From Fidelibacterota bacterium (GTDB lineage Bacteria; Fidelibacterota; UBA2242; JAFGTP01): 64,000 bases of DNA. The stretch lies in the NCBI GenBank assembly GCA_016934035.1, contig JAFGTP010000048.1:62001-126000 (forward strand), given 5' to 3'. The translations under genes and the position numbers were made by a program. Positions 53,022 to 61,997 of this stretch are shown one piece after another. The notes under the pieces were generated by a model, which ran no database searches, was not told the DNA's origin, and was given only the letters and a program-made list of their open reading frames with translations. How positions within the stretch are numbered: the stretch's first letter is position 1; the number at the start of each line of letters is the position of its first letter.

Positions 53022-53296
53022 TTTTCCTCTTTATTAATTAAAAACCTCAAAATCAAATCCTACAGGCGAAAGATATGCCACACCCCAAGGCTGAATAAGT
53101 AGAGCCGGATTGTCGACAAAAAAAACCTGAAACCTCTAAAATTGGGTCAATATTTTTTTATTGTTTTAATAAAAATTTTATCATTGTGATAAATACTATT
53201 TAATATTTGCATAATTAAATCAGATTAATTATTATCAAAGAAAAATGTTTAACAAATTTAATCTATTATTAAATATTCAATAAAAATCGAGTTAAT
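53022..53296. promoter_or_regulatory. Divergent promoter region with palindrome
   Basis: The 275 AT-rich bases lie between the GH3 gene (minus) and the cobalamin-sensor operon (plus). TTTATCA-TTG-TGATAAA (53177-53193) is a perfect 7-base-arm palindrome, 104 bases before the sensor gene start. No other structure stands out. It could be an operator for the signalling operon; no dedicated DNA-binding protein is encoded there. Confidence 0.35.
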
Positions 53297-54337
53297 ATGG
53301 CAAAACAATTAAAAACGAGTTATCAGGACCATGAAATCACCATGGAAGCCATGGAAATATTTTATGAGCGGCATCCGGAATATTGGGAAAGATACGGTGA
53401 AAGAGGACGTGAAAAAGCCTATCAGGACTGGTTGTTTCATCTCTCATACCTGGCTGCCGCCATCAATGCTAATGAACCCAATTTATTTATCGATTACCTG
53501 GCCTGGTGCAAAATGTTCTTTAAAAGCATTAATTTTCCAGAAAAATATCTGCTGGAAAGTTTTGAAATTTTACTGCTCATTTTTGACAGGAATGAGCCGA
53601 AATACGGAACCCAAGCAAAAAATTATCTGACAACAGGTCTTGAAAAATTCAATGACCTGCCTGATGAAATCAACTCTTTCCTTGATCAGGATACGGAACT
53701 GGCAGTTTTGGCCCAACAATATCTGAATTCATTATTGAGAGGCGACCGAAACGTGGCCGCCAACCTGATTTTTGATGCCATCGAACATGGCATTCCAATA
53801 AAAAAAATATACCTGCAGGTTTTCCAGCCGGTGCAGTACGAAGTCGGCCGTTTGTGGCACCTCAATAAAATTAACGTGGCAAAAGAGCATTACTGCACGG
53901 CAGTAACTCAAAATATCATTGCCAGGCTCTACGCCCATCTTTTCACCGGCCAGAAAAGCGATAAAAAGATCATTGCCACCTGTGCACCAGGAGAACTGCA
54001 CGAACTGGGCATTCGAATGGTAGCGGACTTTTTTCAGATGGAAGGTTGGGACACCTATTTTCTGGGAGCCAACACCCCCATGGAAAGCCTGATTGAAACC
54101 CTATCCGAAATCAGACCCGACATCCTGGCCTTGTCCGCAACAGTGGCTTTTAATGTTAATAAACTTGCAACAATTATCGATAGCATCAGAAATACCGATG
54201 GCATCAGTGATATAAAAGTTATGGTGGGTGGCTATCCTTTCATCAAAAACCCTGACCTTTGGAAAACGATCGGCGCCAACGCTTTTGCAAAAGATGCACA
54301 GCAGGCCATAGAAGTTGCTGACAAACTGATCGCATGA
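53297..54337 (+). CDS. Stand-alone cobalamin-binding sensor with B12-photoreceptor motif
   Basis: The protein has 346 residues. Residues about 15-120 form an all-helical N-terminal domain that I cannot name (RHPEYWERYGERGREKAYQD). Residues about 130-215 are the four-helix B12-binding cap, with LWHLNKINVAKEHYC giving W187-x9-E197-H198, the Wx9EH motif of CarH-type photoreceptors. The Rossmann-like B12 domain follows (223-346) with lower-ligand H235 in PGELHELG, ALSATV and MVGGYPF. It has no DNA-binding domain and no methyltransferase or mutase domain. It is followed after 13 bases by a histidine kinase and then a hybrid kinase, so it probably relays a cobalamin-dependent, perhaps light, signal by protein contact. 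Confidence 0.8.
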   Translation: MAKQLKTSYQDHEITMEAMEIFYERHPEYWERYGERGREKAYQDWLFHLSYLAAAINANEPNLFIDYLAWCKMFFKSINFPEKYLLESFEILLLIFDRNEPKYGTQAKNYLTTGLEKFNDLPDEINSFLDQDTELAVLAQQYLNSLLRGDRNVAANLIFDAIEHGIPIKKIYLQVFQPVQYEVGRLWHLNKINVAKEHYCTAVTQNIIARLYAHLFTGQKSDKKIIATCAPGELHELGIRMVADFFQMEGWDTYFLGANTPMESLIETLSEIRPDILALSATVAFNVNKLATIIDSIRNTDGISDIKVMVGGYPFIKNPDLWKTIGANAFAKDAQQAIEVADKLIA

Positions 54338-54350
54338 GGTTATCCGGAAA

Positions 54351-55550
54351 ATGATAAAAGAAAAAGGTCTGGTCATCATCACTGATGCCGATCTGATGAT
54401 TGAATCTGTAATCTATAACGAATATCATATTGATTTTTCATTCATTACCAAATTCAATGAGCTATTTATTTCAGCTGATCAGTCCAAAGCCGCCAGTTTT
54501 ATCGAAAAAGTCAGACAGGATGAGGTGGCGCTCAACTGGGAATTGAATCTCACCATTAGTCATGAACTTGTAACCTTAATTTTTTATGGCGTGCAGTATA
54601 ATGGTAAACTACTTTTTGCCGGCAGCCACAATTGCACCAGTTTAAACTCAATTTTCTCGGACCTGATGTCCTTGAACAATGAACAGGTTAATTTTATCAG
54701 GGAAATATCCAAAAATTTTTCGGAAAAAGTGAAGCAACTGGAAACCGAAAGCTTGGAAACTTTTGATGAAATGACCCGATTGAACAACGAACTGGCAAAC
54801 CTCCAGAGACAACTGGCCAAGCAGAATGCAGAATTAACACAACTCAACAAACTTAAAAACCAATTTCTGGGAATCTCGGCCCATGACCTGCGAAACCCAC
54901 TGGGCAATATCCTCAATTTTGTCGAATTCATTGAAGAGGATATTGACAGATTGAGTGAAGAGCAAACCAGATTTATTGATGAAATTAAAATGCTGAGCAT
55001 CTTTATGCTGGATATGGTCAACAACCTGCTGGACGTCAGCGCCATCGAATCAGGACAGGTCAAATTGAACCTCAGTCAAGTTAATTTGGTAAAAGTGATT
55101 GAAAATTCCATAGAAATCAATCATCTAAGCGCAAAAAAGAAAAAAATTGTCATCCATTTTAATTCAGAAACGCCAGTCCTGATGGTCACCATTGACAAAA
55201 TGAAAATAGAACAGGTATTGAACAATTTGATTTCCAATGCCCTTAAATTTTCCAATCCCGGCACAAACATTACCCTAACTCTAGGGGACCTTGGCAGCAG
55301 TGTTAAAGTTGAAGTAAAAGACGAAGGACTGGGAATCCAAACAGATGAATTGAATCTGCTGTTCAAAGCTTTTCAAAAAACCGCCACCCATAGCACCGCC
55401 AATGAAAAAAGCACCGGGCTGGGCCTGTTTATCATCAAAAAAATAATTGAAGCCCATAACGGACAGGTGGCAGCAGAAAGTGAATACGGAAAAGGCTCTG
55501 TATTTCATTTTACCCTGCCCAAAGAGATCAGGGAAATTGATGAATGGTGA
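54351..55550 (+). CDS. Sensor histidine kinase, cytoplasmic
   Basis: The protein has 399 residues and no membrane segments. An N-terminal PAS-like sensor (1-105) is followed by a coiled coil (about 115-165; NNELANLQRQLAKQNAELTQ). The HisKA phosphoacceptor is H178 in FLGISAHDLRNPLG. The ATPase domain has N-box EQVLNNLISNALKF, G1 VKDEGLGI and G2 STGLGLFIIKKIIE, and ends FHFTLPKEI. It overlaps the next gene by 11 bases, so translational coupling is likely. The soluble topology suits a partner that senses an intracellular signal, such as the cobalamin protein encoded just upstream. Confidence 0.9.
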   Translation: MIKEKGLVIITDADLMIESVIYNEYHIDFSFITKFNELFISADQSKAASFIEKVRQDEVALNWELNLTISHELVTLIFYGVQYNGKLLFAGSHNCTSLNSIFSDLMSLNNEQVNFIREISKNFSEKVKQLETESLETFDEMTRLNNELANLQRQLAKQNAELTQLNKLKNQFLGISAHDLRNPLGNILNFVEFIEEDIDRLSEEQTRFIDEIKMLSIFMLDMVNNLLDVSAIESGQVKLNLSQVNLVKVIENSIEINHLSAKKKKIVIHFNSETPVLMVTIDKMKIEQVLNNLISNALKFSNPGTNITLTLGDLGSSVKVEVKDEGLGIQTDELNLLFKAFQKTATHSTANEKSTGLGLFIIKKIIEAHNGQVAAESEYGKGSVFHFTLPKEIREIDEW

Positions 55551-57870
55551 TAAAAAAATTCTGATTGTGGATGATGACGCCACCAACCTGGCGATCATGT
55601 CCAAAATTTTCAATGATGCCGGTCATCAGACCTTTGCCGCCCAAAATTCCGGGGAAGCCTATCAATTTATCGAAAAAAACCAACCAGACCTGGTGCTGCT
55701 GGATGTGGTATTGTCCAATGAATCAGGCATGGATATATTAAAAAAAATTAAATCTCAAAAAAGATATAATAAAAATTATATTGTCTTGATATCCGGAAAA
55801 CTCATTTCTCCGGATGATTTGGCAACTGGCCTGGATCTGGGAGCCGACGGATATCTGACCCGGCCAATTCAAAAAGTTGAACTACTGGCACGGGTCAACA
55901 GCCACCTCAGAGCTGCCAAAGCCCGTAGTGAACTGATTCAACAAGTCAACAAGTCCCTGCGTATTATTGAAACCATCACTCATACTACTCCCGGATTGAC
56001 CTACATCTACGACTATAAACAGAATAAAATAGACTATATCAATTTTGAAAACGATCGGATATTCGGTTTCACATCCCAGGAGTTCAGACAATTTTCCATG
56101 AAAAACATAATCGACCTGGTCCATCCTGAGGAAGTTTCAGGTCTTCTGGAGCATGAGGAAAAATTAAAAAAAATGCCGGAAGGCGACGTCTGTATTGGTG
56201 AATTCAGAATCAATGATAAACAAGGCAAAAGACATACCGTCCAGGTGTTCGATAGCCCACTGACCAGAAATGAAGAGGGTGTTCTGGTTCAGAAGGTTGG
56301 TTTTGTCCTTGACGTTTGTCACCAAAAACATACGGAAAAAGAACTGTCGAAACTCTCTGCTGTCGTCCGGCAAAGCACATCATCTATCGTGATTACCGAT
56401 GTTTCCGGGACCATTGAATATGTCAATCCCAAATTTTCAAATATGACCGGATATCGTTCCGAAGAAGTCATCGGCCGCAACCTCTCAGATTTTCAAAAAA
56501 GTGACTCCTCTGAAAATGATACCAATGAATTCTGGAAACCGCTCAATTCAAAAAACGAGTGGCGTGGAAAAATAAAAAGCCAAAAGAAAAATGGAGATTA
56601 CTTTTGGGAAGATGTCAATTTTTTTCCCTTAACTGACAACATTGGAAAAAAGACCCATTTCATTAAAATTAGTGATGACATTACTCAAAAACTGGATTTG
56701 GAGCGGGAAAAAGAAAAATTACAAAAACAGATTATTCAGGCCCAAAAAATGGAATCAATCGGTCTTTTAGCCGGTGGCATCGCCCACGATTTTAACAATA
56801 TGCTCACAGTCATAATCGGTTACGCGGAAATGCTGGAAAATAAGTCAGGAACCAACAAAACGGTGCTTGAACTGGCAAAAGAGATTAAAGAAGCCGGCCT
56901 TCGCTCGGCAGACCTGACCAAACAGCTTCTGACTTTTGCCCGAAAACAGGATGTGAGGCTGCAAGTACTCGACATCAATGAATTGATAGAGAATTTATTA
57001 AAAATGCTTAAACGACTGATCGGTGAAGAAATAGAATTATCCTGGCATCCGGGTCATGATATCTGGAAAATCGAAATGGACCCCAGCCAGATCAACCAGG
57101 TTCTGGCCAATCTCTGTGTCAATGCCCGTGATGCCATCAAAGGCTCTGGTACAATAAAAATAGAAACAGGGAACCGGATAGTCTCACCGGACGATTGCCT
57201 GGACCATCCCGGATTACATTCAGGAGATTATATTCATCTTGCTGTCAGTGATACCGGATGCGGAATGGATAAGATCACCTTGAACCATATCTTTGAGCCC
57301 TTTTTTACAACAAAAAAAGAGGGCGAAGGAACAGGCCTTGGGCTTTCTACGATTTATGGCATCATCAAACAGAATAACGGATACATCGATATCATCAGCG
57401 AACCCTCTGTTGGCTCGACCTTTCATATTTACATTCCGCGATACAGAGGTAATAAACCAACCTTCATCGATGAACAAATAAGAAAACAAACCCTAAAAGC
57501 CTTTGGCACAATTCTTTTGGTTGAGGATGAATTGTCGATTCTCAAAATGACCACCAGGATACTCAATGAACTTGGATACCATGTATTGCCGGTTAACAGT
57601 CCCGAAAAGGCCATCGAAATTGCAAAAAATTATTCACAGAATATTAATTTGCTCATGACCGATGTGATCATGCCCGGAATGAACGGAAAGCAACTGTCTG
57701 AAAAACTTCTGACTATTTATCCGAACATAAAACAACTCTTTATGTCCGCTTATACGACCAATATTATTATCAAACAGGGAGGAATCGATTCAAATGTCAA
57801 TTTTCTCCAAAAACCCTTCACTATCTTGGAACTTGAAGAAATCCTGGAAAAAATTTTTGCAGATAATTGA
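55540..57870 (+). CDS. Hybrid signalling protein: receiver-PAS-PAS-histidine kinase-receiver
   Basis: From the ATG at 55540 (AGGGA upstream) the protein has 776 residues. The first receiver (about 4-125) has phosphoacceptor D55 in LVLLDVVL, but Arg (R108) in YLTRPIQ where a Lys is usual. Two PAS domains follow (about 140-265 and 270-390; IVITDVSGTIEYVNP). The kinase core has H416 in GGIAHDFNNMLTV, the class that often signals to fused receivers, N-box LANLCVNARDAI and DTGCGMD, GTGLGLSTIYG. The C-terminal receiver (about 655-776) has D708 in LLMTDVIMPGMNG and FLQKPF. The frame opens upstream within the preceding gene, but the coupled start is preferred. No output DNA-binding domain is encoded nearby. 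Confidence 0.9.
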   Translation: MNGDKKILIVDDDATNLAIMSKIFNDAGHQTFAAQNSGEAYQFIEKNQPDLVLLDVVLSNESGMDILKKIKSQKRYNKNYIVLISGKLISPDDLATGLDLGADGYLTRPIQKVELLARVNSHLRAAKARSELIQQVNKSLRIIETITHTTPGLTYIYDYKQNKIDYINFENDRIFGFTSQEFRQFSMKNIIDLVHPEEVSGLLEHEEKLKKMPEGDVCIGEFRINDKQGKRHTVQVFDSPLTRNEEGVLVQKVGFVLDVCHQKHTEKELSKLSAVVRQSTSSIVITDVSGTIEYVNPKFSNMTGYRSEEVIGRNLSDFQKSDSSENDTNEFWKPLNSKNEWRGKIKSQKKNGDYFWEDVNFFPLTDNIGKKTHFIKISDDITQKLDLEREKEKLQKQIIQAQKMESIGLLAGGIAHDFNNMLTVIIGYAEMLENKSGTNKTVLELAKEIKEAGLRSADLTKQLLTFARKQDVRLQVLDINELIENLLKMLKRLIGEEIELSWHPGHDIWKIEMDPSQINQVLANLCVNARDAIKGSGTIKIETGNRIVSPDDCLDHPGLHSGDYIHLAVSDTGCGMDKITLNHIFEPFFTTKKEGEGTGLGLSTIYGIIKQNNGYIDIISEPSVGSTFHIYIPRYRGNKPTFIDEQIRKQTLKAFGTILLVEDELSILKMTTRILNELGYHVLPVNSPEKAIEIAKNYSQNINLLMTDVIMPGMNGKQLSEKLLTIYPNIKQLFMSAYTTNIIIKQGGIDSNVNFLQKPFTILELEEILEKIFADN

Positions 57871-57932
57871 GTTTCAAATCTCCAGGGCCTTTGCGCCAAT
57901 TTTTAAAAATATTTTTTATAACTTTCAAGAGT

Positions 57933-59273
57933 TTAATTCTGCGGGATGAACCATACATTTTCTTTCAAATCCACACCACCGCCTAGTTCCTCCTGCACGA
58001 CACGATCAATGATGAAAACAGCGATTTTTGCCATATTTTCAAAGCTATCAATACCATCACCTGGAAAACCAATTCTTGTACGATGGATATTAAACTTGTT
58101 AGCGAACTTTTGTCCAAAGGCTTTTTCCACACCTTCCCTACCAATCATGAAACCAATCAATCCACCCCAGGTGGCAGTGGGATTATCCGAATCCCAGCCA
58201 CACAAAGTACCAATTTTGATGGTTTTCTTCATCTCCCCTTCACCATACAAAAGACTGATAATACTAGCCCCAAAATTAATTCCTGCAGCAAAACAGCCCT
58301 TGCAGATTTTATCTTTTGTTGACCATTCGTAACCATCTTCTTGCCTGACCTGGTATTTTTCATGAAGAGCATCCCGTGTTTCTTCCCAGGTTGCCCCGGA
58401 TTCATATTTACTTTTTACAAAATCATACATTTTTGCAGCATAGGAATCTTGCGGTAAATGCAATCTTGCTTCTTCCGCCATCCAGTGCAATTTTTCTTCC
58501 ATCGGCAAATCATTATCAGCAACCGCTGCCAGCGCATGCATAATCACATAGAATTCAGAAATCCAGGCGGCATTTTCACGTGCGGTGGTATGAATAGGTA
58601 GATGGGCCATTTTCAGTGCAAAATCCGGCCGCCCCGGTGAAAATAAACCAAAAAGTTCCGTGGTCAATTGAGCATCAATCATTTCATAATAAGGGTTCCG
58701 TTCCGGATTGCTGGTCTCCGGTGGTAAAACTCCTTCATGCATCAGGTCAAAAGCCCTTTGATTGGAAACCCAGAGATAATTCTCTTCTTCTTTGTTGATA
58801 TGCCTCAGCCATCCGTTACGAATCTGTTCAGGTGTCAAAATGGAGGTCTGATTGGTGTATAGCAAATGCTGATAGATATACTCAATATCCGTATCGTCGT
58901 CAGCGCCCCAGACGCTATCCTCTGAAGCCATCAGGAAAGTGATTGTATCAGATATTTTGTTACTTCCCCAGAGATTCGGCTCATCGGGGCCTCCCCAGTT
59001 TTCGCGGGTATAAAACCCGGCAGCTTTACCATCCTTGCCAGCACCACCGATTTTATCCATTTCAGTAATCAGCCCGGTCCAGTTAGCAATACATTGTCCC
59101 AGCCAGAAACCTTGAATTTTTTCTGTGTATTCTGCCCGTGAAATCACCCGGTCTGTTGGAGCGGATGTGTATTTTTTATATGTTAAATCCTCATCCAGAA
59201 AGAGTCGCTTTGGGAGTGTGCCATCTACTGAAAAAACAAAAGCAACTATTAAAATTGAGAGTTTAATTTTCAC
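57933..59273 (-). CDS. Exported ADP-ribosylglycohydrolase-fold protein
   Basis: The 446-residue protein has an N-terminal signal (KLSILIVAFVFSVDGTLP) and starts with GTG at 59273. The DraG/ARH-fold core carries metal-site acidic clusters DDDTDIEY (125-132) and CGWDSDNPTATWGGLIG near the C-terminus, plus ISRAEYTEKIQGFWLGQCIA at the domain start. The family removes ADP-ribose from proteins, but many exported members sit in sugar loci. Here it is followed, in transcription order upstream, by GH2 and esterase genes, so a glycosidic substrate is plausible. Its gene ends 62 bases from the convergent signalling operon. The substrate is not known. Confidence 0.82.
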   Translation of the reverse strand: MKIKLSILIVAFVFSVDGTLPKRLFLDEDLTYKKYTSAPTDRVISRAEYTEKIQGFWLGQCIANWTGLITEMDKIGGAGKDGKAAGFYTRENWGGPDEPNLWGSNKISDTITFLMASEDSVWGADDDTDIEYIYQHLLYTNQTSILTPEQIRNGWLRHINKEEENYLWVSNQRAFDLMHEGVLPPETSNPERNPYYEMIDAQLTTELFGLFSPGRPDFALKMAHLPIHTTARENAAWISEFYVIMHALAAVADNDLPMEEKLHWMAEEARLHLPQDSYAAKMYDFVKSKYESGATWEETRDALHEKYQVRQEDGYEWSTKDKICKGCFAAGINFGASIISLLYGEGEMKKTIKIGTLCGWDSDNPTATWGGLIGFMIGREGVEKAFGQKFANKFNIHRTRIGFPGDGIDSFENMAKIAVFIIDRVVQEELGGGVDLKENVWFIPQN

Positions 59274-59282
59274 GATGATACC

Positions 59283-61130
59283 CTATTTAGAGGGCATGCC
59301 CGGAAATTCGGTTTCGGCATAAAAATCCTTCAGGATGAAAAATGCCCTCTTTTTATTTCCCGTTTCACCAATGAGCCCTTTGCGGTTCCAGCCGTCCTGA
59401 ATTTCAGGCAACACTCGCCGCGGTGAATGAAAATCCGCCAAAATCCATGGCGTGATTCCCCGCAATTGAGGCATTCGTTTCAGCATTGCCAGATTCTTTT
59501 CATAGACATTCGCCTGGTATTCCTCCGTCCAGCGAGTCAGCTCATCACCATGATGTCCCTGCAGGGCCCCGGCACCGAATTCCGATACCAGGACCGGTTT
59601 ATCCTGCGCAATCGCCCATTCCACCCTTTCACAGCGATCCGGCAATCCTTCATACCATCCAATATATTGATTGAAAGCCAATACATCGACATATTCAGCA
59701 AAGGGATCATCAATTCGTTTGACCAACCCCTCCTTGCCGCCACCGGACAGAAAAAGGGCAGCGCTGATCAAACGGGTATTATCATAAGCGAGGGTAAAAT
59801 CACGCAATTTTTTCAAAAATTTCATTCGCGCCTCAGTAGAAGGCGTTTCATTGGCCATAGACCAGATAATAACAGAAGCCCTGTTTTTATCGCGGGTCAA
59901 CAGCTCGGACAATTGCTGTTCTGCCGCTTGAAAAGCGATGTCATTTTCAAAGCGTATGGTCCAATAGACCGGGTTTTCTTCCCACACCAGCAGACCCAGT
60001 TCATCCGCCAGCCGGACCATATTTTCATGATGGGGATAATGGGCCAGCCGTACAAAATTACAGCCCAACTCTTTCGCCCAGCCGAGCAACAACCGCGCAT
60101 CTTCCAGGCTACAGGCACGGCCACCGCGAAAGGGATTCTCCTCATGGATACAAATACCTTTCAAAAACACAGGCTGATTGTTCAGCAAAATTTCCTTTCC
60201 CCGGGTGGTAATACTTCTAAAACCGATTTTATCAGCAACCTGGTCCTGAGAGGATTTTATTTCTACCCGGTACAAATGCGGATTATCCGGCGACCACAAT
60301 TGCAGATTTTCCAGAAGGAACTCAATTTTTGCATAGCCCCTCTCATCGGTTTTCATTTCCTCTTTGATTTTCAGTTCCGGAATTGAAATCTCAATCTTTT
60401 GGTTGCTCTTCATCGTCCCATTTAACCGGATATAACCACTGATTTCTGTCAACGATCCTTTTGACAATTGGATAAAATAATCCGCAATGAAGGTTTCCGG
60501 CACTTCCACAATCTTAACATCGCGGGTAATACCGCCAAAATTCCACCAGTCGGTATTCATGGCGGGAACACGATTTTCCTGCCGGCTATTATCAATTCTG
60601 ACAATTAACACATTACCGGATTCATTCAATTTGTCCGTAATTTCAAAATTAAAAGGGGTAAAACCGCCTTCATGGACGCCCAGTTTTTCCGCATTCAGAT
60701 ACACATCAGCCCGGTAATTGGCAGCCCCAAAATAGAGAAAAGCCCGATTATTTTTGGCAATTTCACAGTCAAAGGTTTTATAATACCAGATTGACCCTTC
60801 GTAATATACCAATTTTTCCTTTTGGTAGTTCCAGTCACCGGGGACCTTTATCAGTTCTGCTTTTTCAAAATCATATTCGATTCTGTCGGTTTTTGATTTG
60901 GGTTTGGCATTGACAAAAAAGCCCTCGCTCTGTTTGGGATTTGCATAGGAATCATAGGGTTTTTCATGAAAATTATAAAACCCGACATTGTAGGGGTCTA
61001 CCAGGTAATGCCATTTTCCATTTAATGTTGTGGTTTCCCGATTATATACATTTTGAATAATTTCACCGGCAAAGGCACCGGCGGCTAAAAATAAACAAAC
61101 CCACCATCCTGTTGGCAAAGATACTTTCAT
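59283..61130 (-). CDS. GH2 beta-glycosidase (beta-glucuronidase/galactosidase type)
   Basis: The 615-residue exported protein has the signal VCLFLAAGAFAG. It shows the GH2 jelly-roll (about 30-200; YYEGSIWYYKTFDC, DVYLNAEKLGVHEGGFTPF), the immunoglobulin-like domain (about 205-305) and the TIM barrel. The acid/base is E428 in IIWSMANETPST and the nucleophile is E517 in VLVSEFGAGALQGHHGD. FVRLAHYPHHENMVRLADE is typical. The compact size without extra C-terminal domains resembles beta-glucuronidases, which would fit the uronate theme, but galactosidase activity cannot be excluded. It lies 9 bases from the ADP-ribosylglycohydrolase-fold gene in the same direction. Confidence 0.87.
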   Translation of the reverse strand: MKVSLPTGWWVCLFLAAGAFAGEIIQNVYNRETTTLNGKWHYLVDPYNVGFYNFHEKPYDSYANPKQSEGFFVNAKPKSKTDRIEYDFEKAELIKVPGDWNYQKEKLVYYEGSIWYYKTFDCEIAKNNRAFLYFGAANYRADVYLNAEKLGVHEGGFTPFNFEITDKLNESGNVLIVRIDNSRQENRVPAMNTDWWNFGGITRDVKIVEVPETFIADYFIQLSKGSLTEISGYIRLNGTMKSNQKIEISIPELKIKEEMKTDERGYAKIEFLLENLQLWSPDNPHLYRVEIKSSQDQVADKIGFRSITTRGKEILLNNQPVFLKGICIHEENPFRGGRACSLEDARLLLGWAKELGCNFVRLAHYPHHENMVRLADELGLLVWEENPVYWTIRFENDIAFQAAEQQLSELLTRDKNRASVIIWSMANETPSTEARMKFLKKLRDFTLAYDNTRLISAALFLSGGGKEGLVKRIDDPFAEYVDVLAFNQYIGWYEGLPDRCERVEWAIAQDKPVLVSEFGAGALQGHHGDELTRWTEEYQANVYEKNLAMLKRMPQLRGITPWILADFHSPRRVLPEIQDGWNRKGLIGETGNKKRAFFILKDFYAETEFPGMPSK

Positions 61131-61164
61131 CCTTCATCTCCCTCATAAATAAAAAAACAATTTT

Positions 61165-61995
61165 TTAATGGGTCCCGGCACCGTTTTTTTTCAGATTCAC
61201 GACCCGCCCAATTTCATTGAGAATCAATCGCAGTGACGGCTCAATCATGCCATGGTCATAGCCATCCAGTTCCATGATCCGTGTCTCTTGATGGCCATTG
61301 ACTTTCATCATGCGAGCCATATAAGCATTTTCCTCATAGCGGCCCAGCAATTCCAATTCCCGGTCTCCGGTGATCAGCAGTAATGGCGGACAATCGGGGC
61401 GGCAATGGTAAAGCGGCGCAAATTCATCAACAATGGGCTGTTTTCCATCGATTCCCCGTTCCGCCCGTACAGTAAAATGGGTAATTGTATGTCCGCTCAG
61501 AGGAATGAGTCCGGCAATATCATTGGCATCAAGTCCAAATTTTTCCAGATAAGCTTTGTCCAGCCCCACCATGCTGGCGAGATAGCCACCGGCAGAGTGT
61601 CCGCTGATAAATATTTTCTTCGCATCACCGCCAAAGTTTTCTATCTCCTTGAATGTCCAGGCCACAGCCGCTGCCGCATCTTCAATATACACCGGGCACT
61701 TGACCTGTGGATGAAGACGATATTTTACCGCAACGACAGCAATTCCCTGTTCTTTTAATCCTTCAGGAATAAATTTATCGCCACCCGACAATCCGCCGCC
61801 GTGAAACCAAACCAGAGTCGGAAAATTATCAATATTTTCGGGATAATAAATATCCAGGACACATTGTTGGGCAGCATAGGGGTCCTGGTAAATTTCATTC
61901 GAATAATAGCGGAGATTATCCCGGACCTTGTATTCTATATCCTCCCCATAACCCAAAATAAAAAACAATAAAAAAACAAAACCGAATTTTTTCAT
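61165..61995 (-). CDS. Exported alpha/beta hydrolase, esterase-like
   Basis: The 276-residue protein has signal peptide FGFVFLLFFILGYGEDI. The oxyanion motif FHGGGLSGGDKF and nucleophile S134 in ISGHSAGGYLASMVGLD, with D211 in LITGDRELELLG and H248 in YDHGMIEP, form a complete catalytic triad of the BD-FAE/hormone-sensitive-lipase type. Such enzymes remove acetyl or feruloyl groups from plant or algal glycans; the substrate is not determined. The neighbouring GH2 gene, 34 bases downstream, suggests deacylation of the same polysaccharide. It is followed upstream by the SGNH-TPR gene, 2 bases away. Confidence 0.82.
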   Translation of the reverse strand: MKKFGFVFLLFFILGYGEDIEYKVRDNLRYYSNEIYQDPYAAQQCVLDIYYPENIDNFPTLVWFHGGGLSGGDKFIPEGLKEQGIAVVAVKYRLHPQVKCPVYIEDAAAAVAWTFKEIENFGGDAKKIFISGHSAGGYLASMVGLDKAYLEKFGLDANDIAGLIPLSGHTITHFTVRAERGIDGKQPIVDEFAPLYHCRPDCPPLLLITGDRELELLGRYEENAYMARMMKVNGHQETRIMELDGYDHGMIEPSLRLILNEIGRVVNLKKNGAGTH

Positions 61996-61997
61996 GC

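Noticed and set aside
57891-57910. CCTTTGCGCC near 57893 as another copy of the CGCAAAG iteron, or as a terminator
   Set aside because: Only one heptamer and no inverted partner are present, and the possible stem is three base pairs.
59427-60386. A 319-codon open frame on the plus strand
   Set aside because: It lies entirely opposite the GH2 gene, has no domain, and its start has no ribosome binding site.
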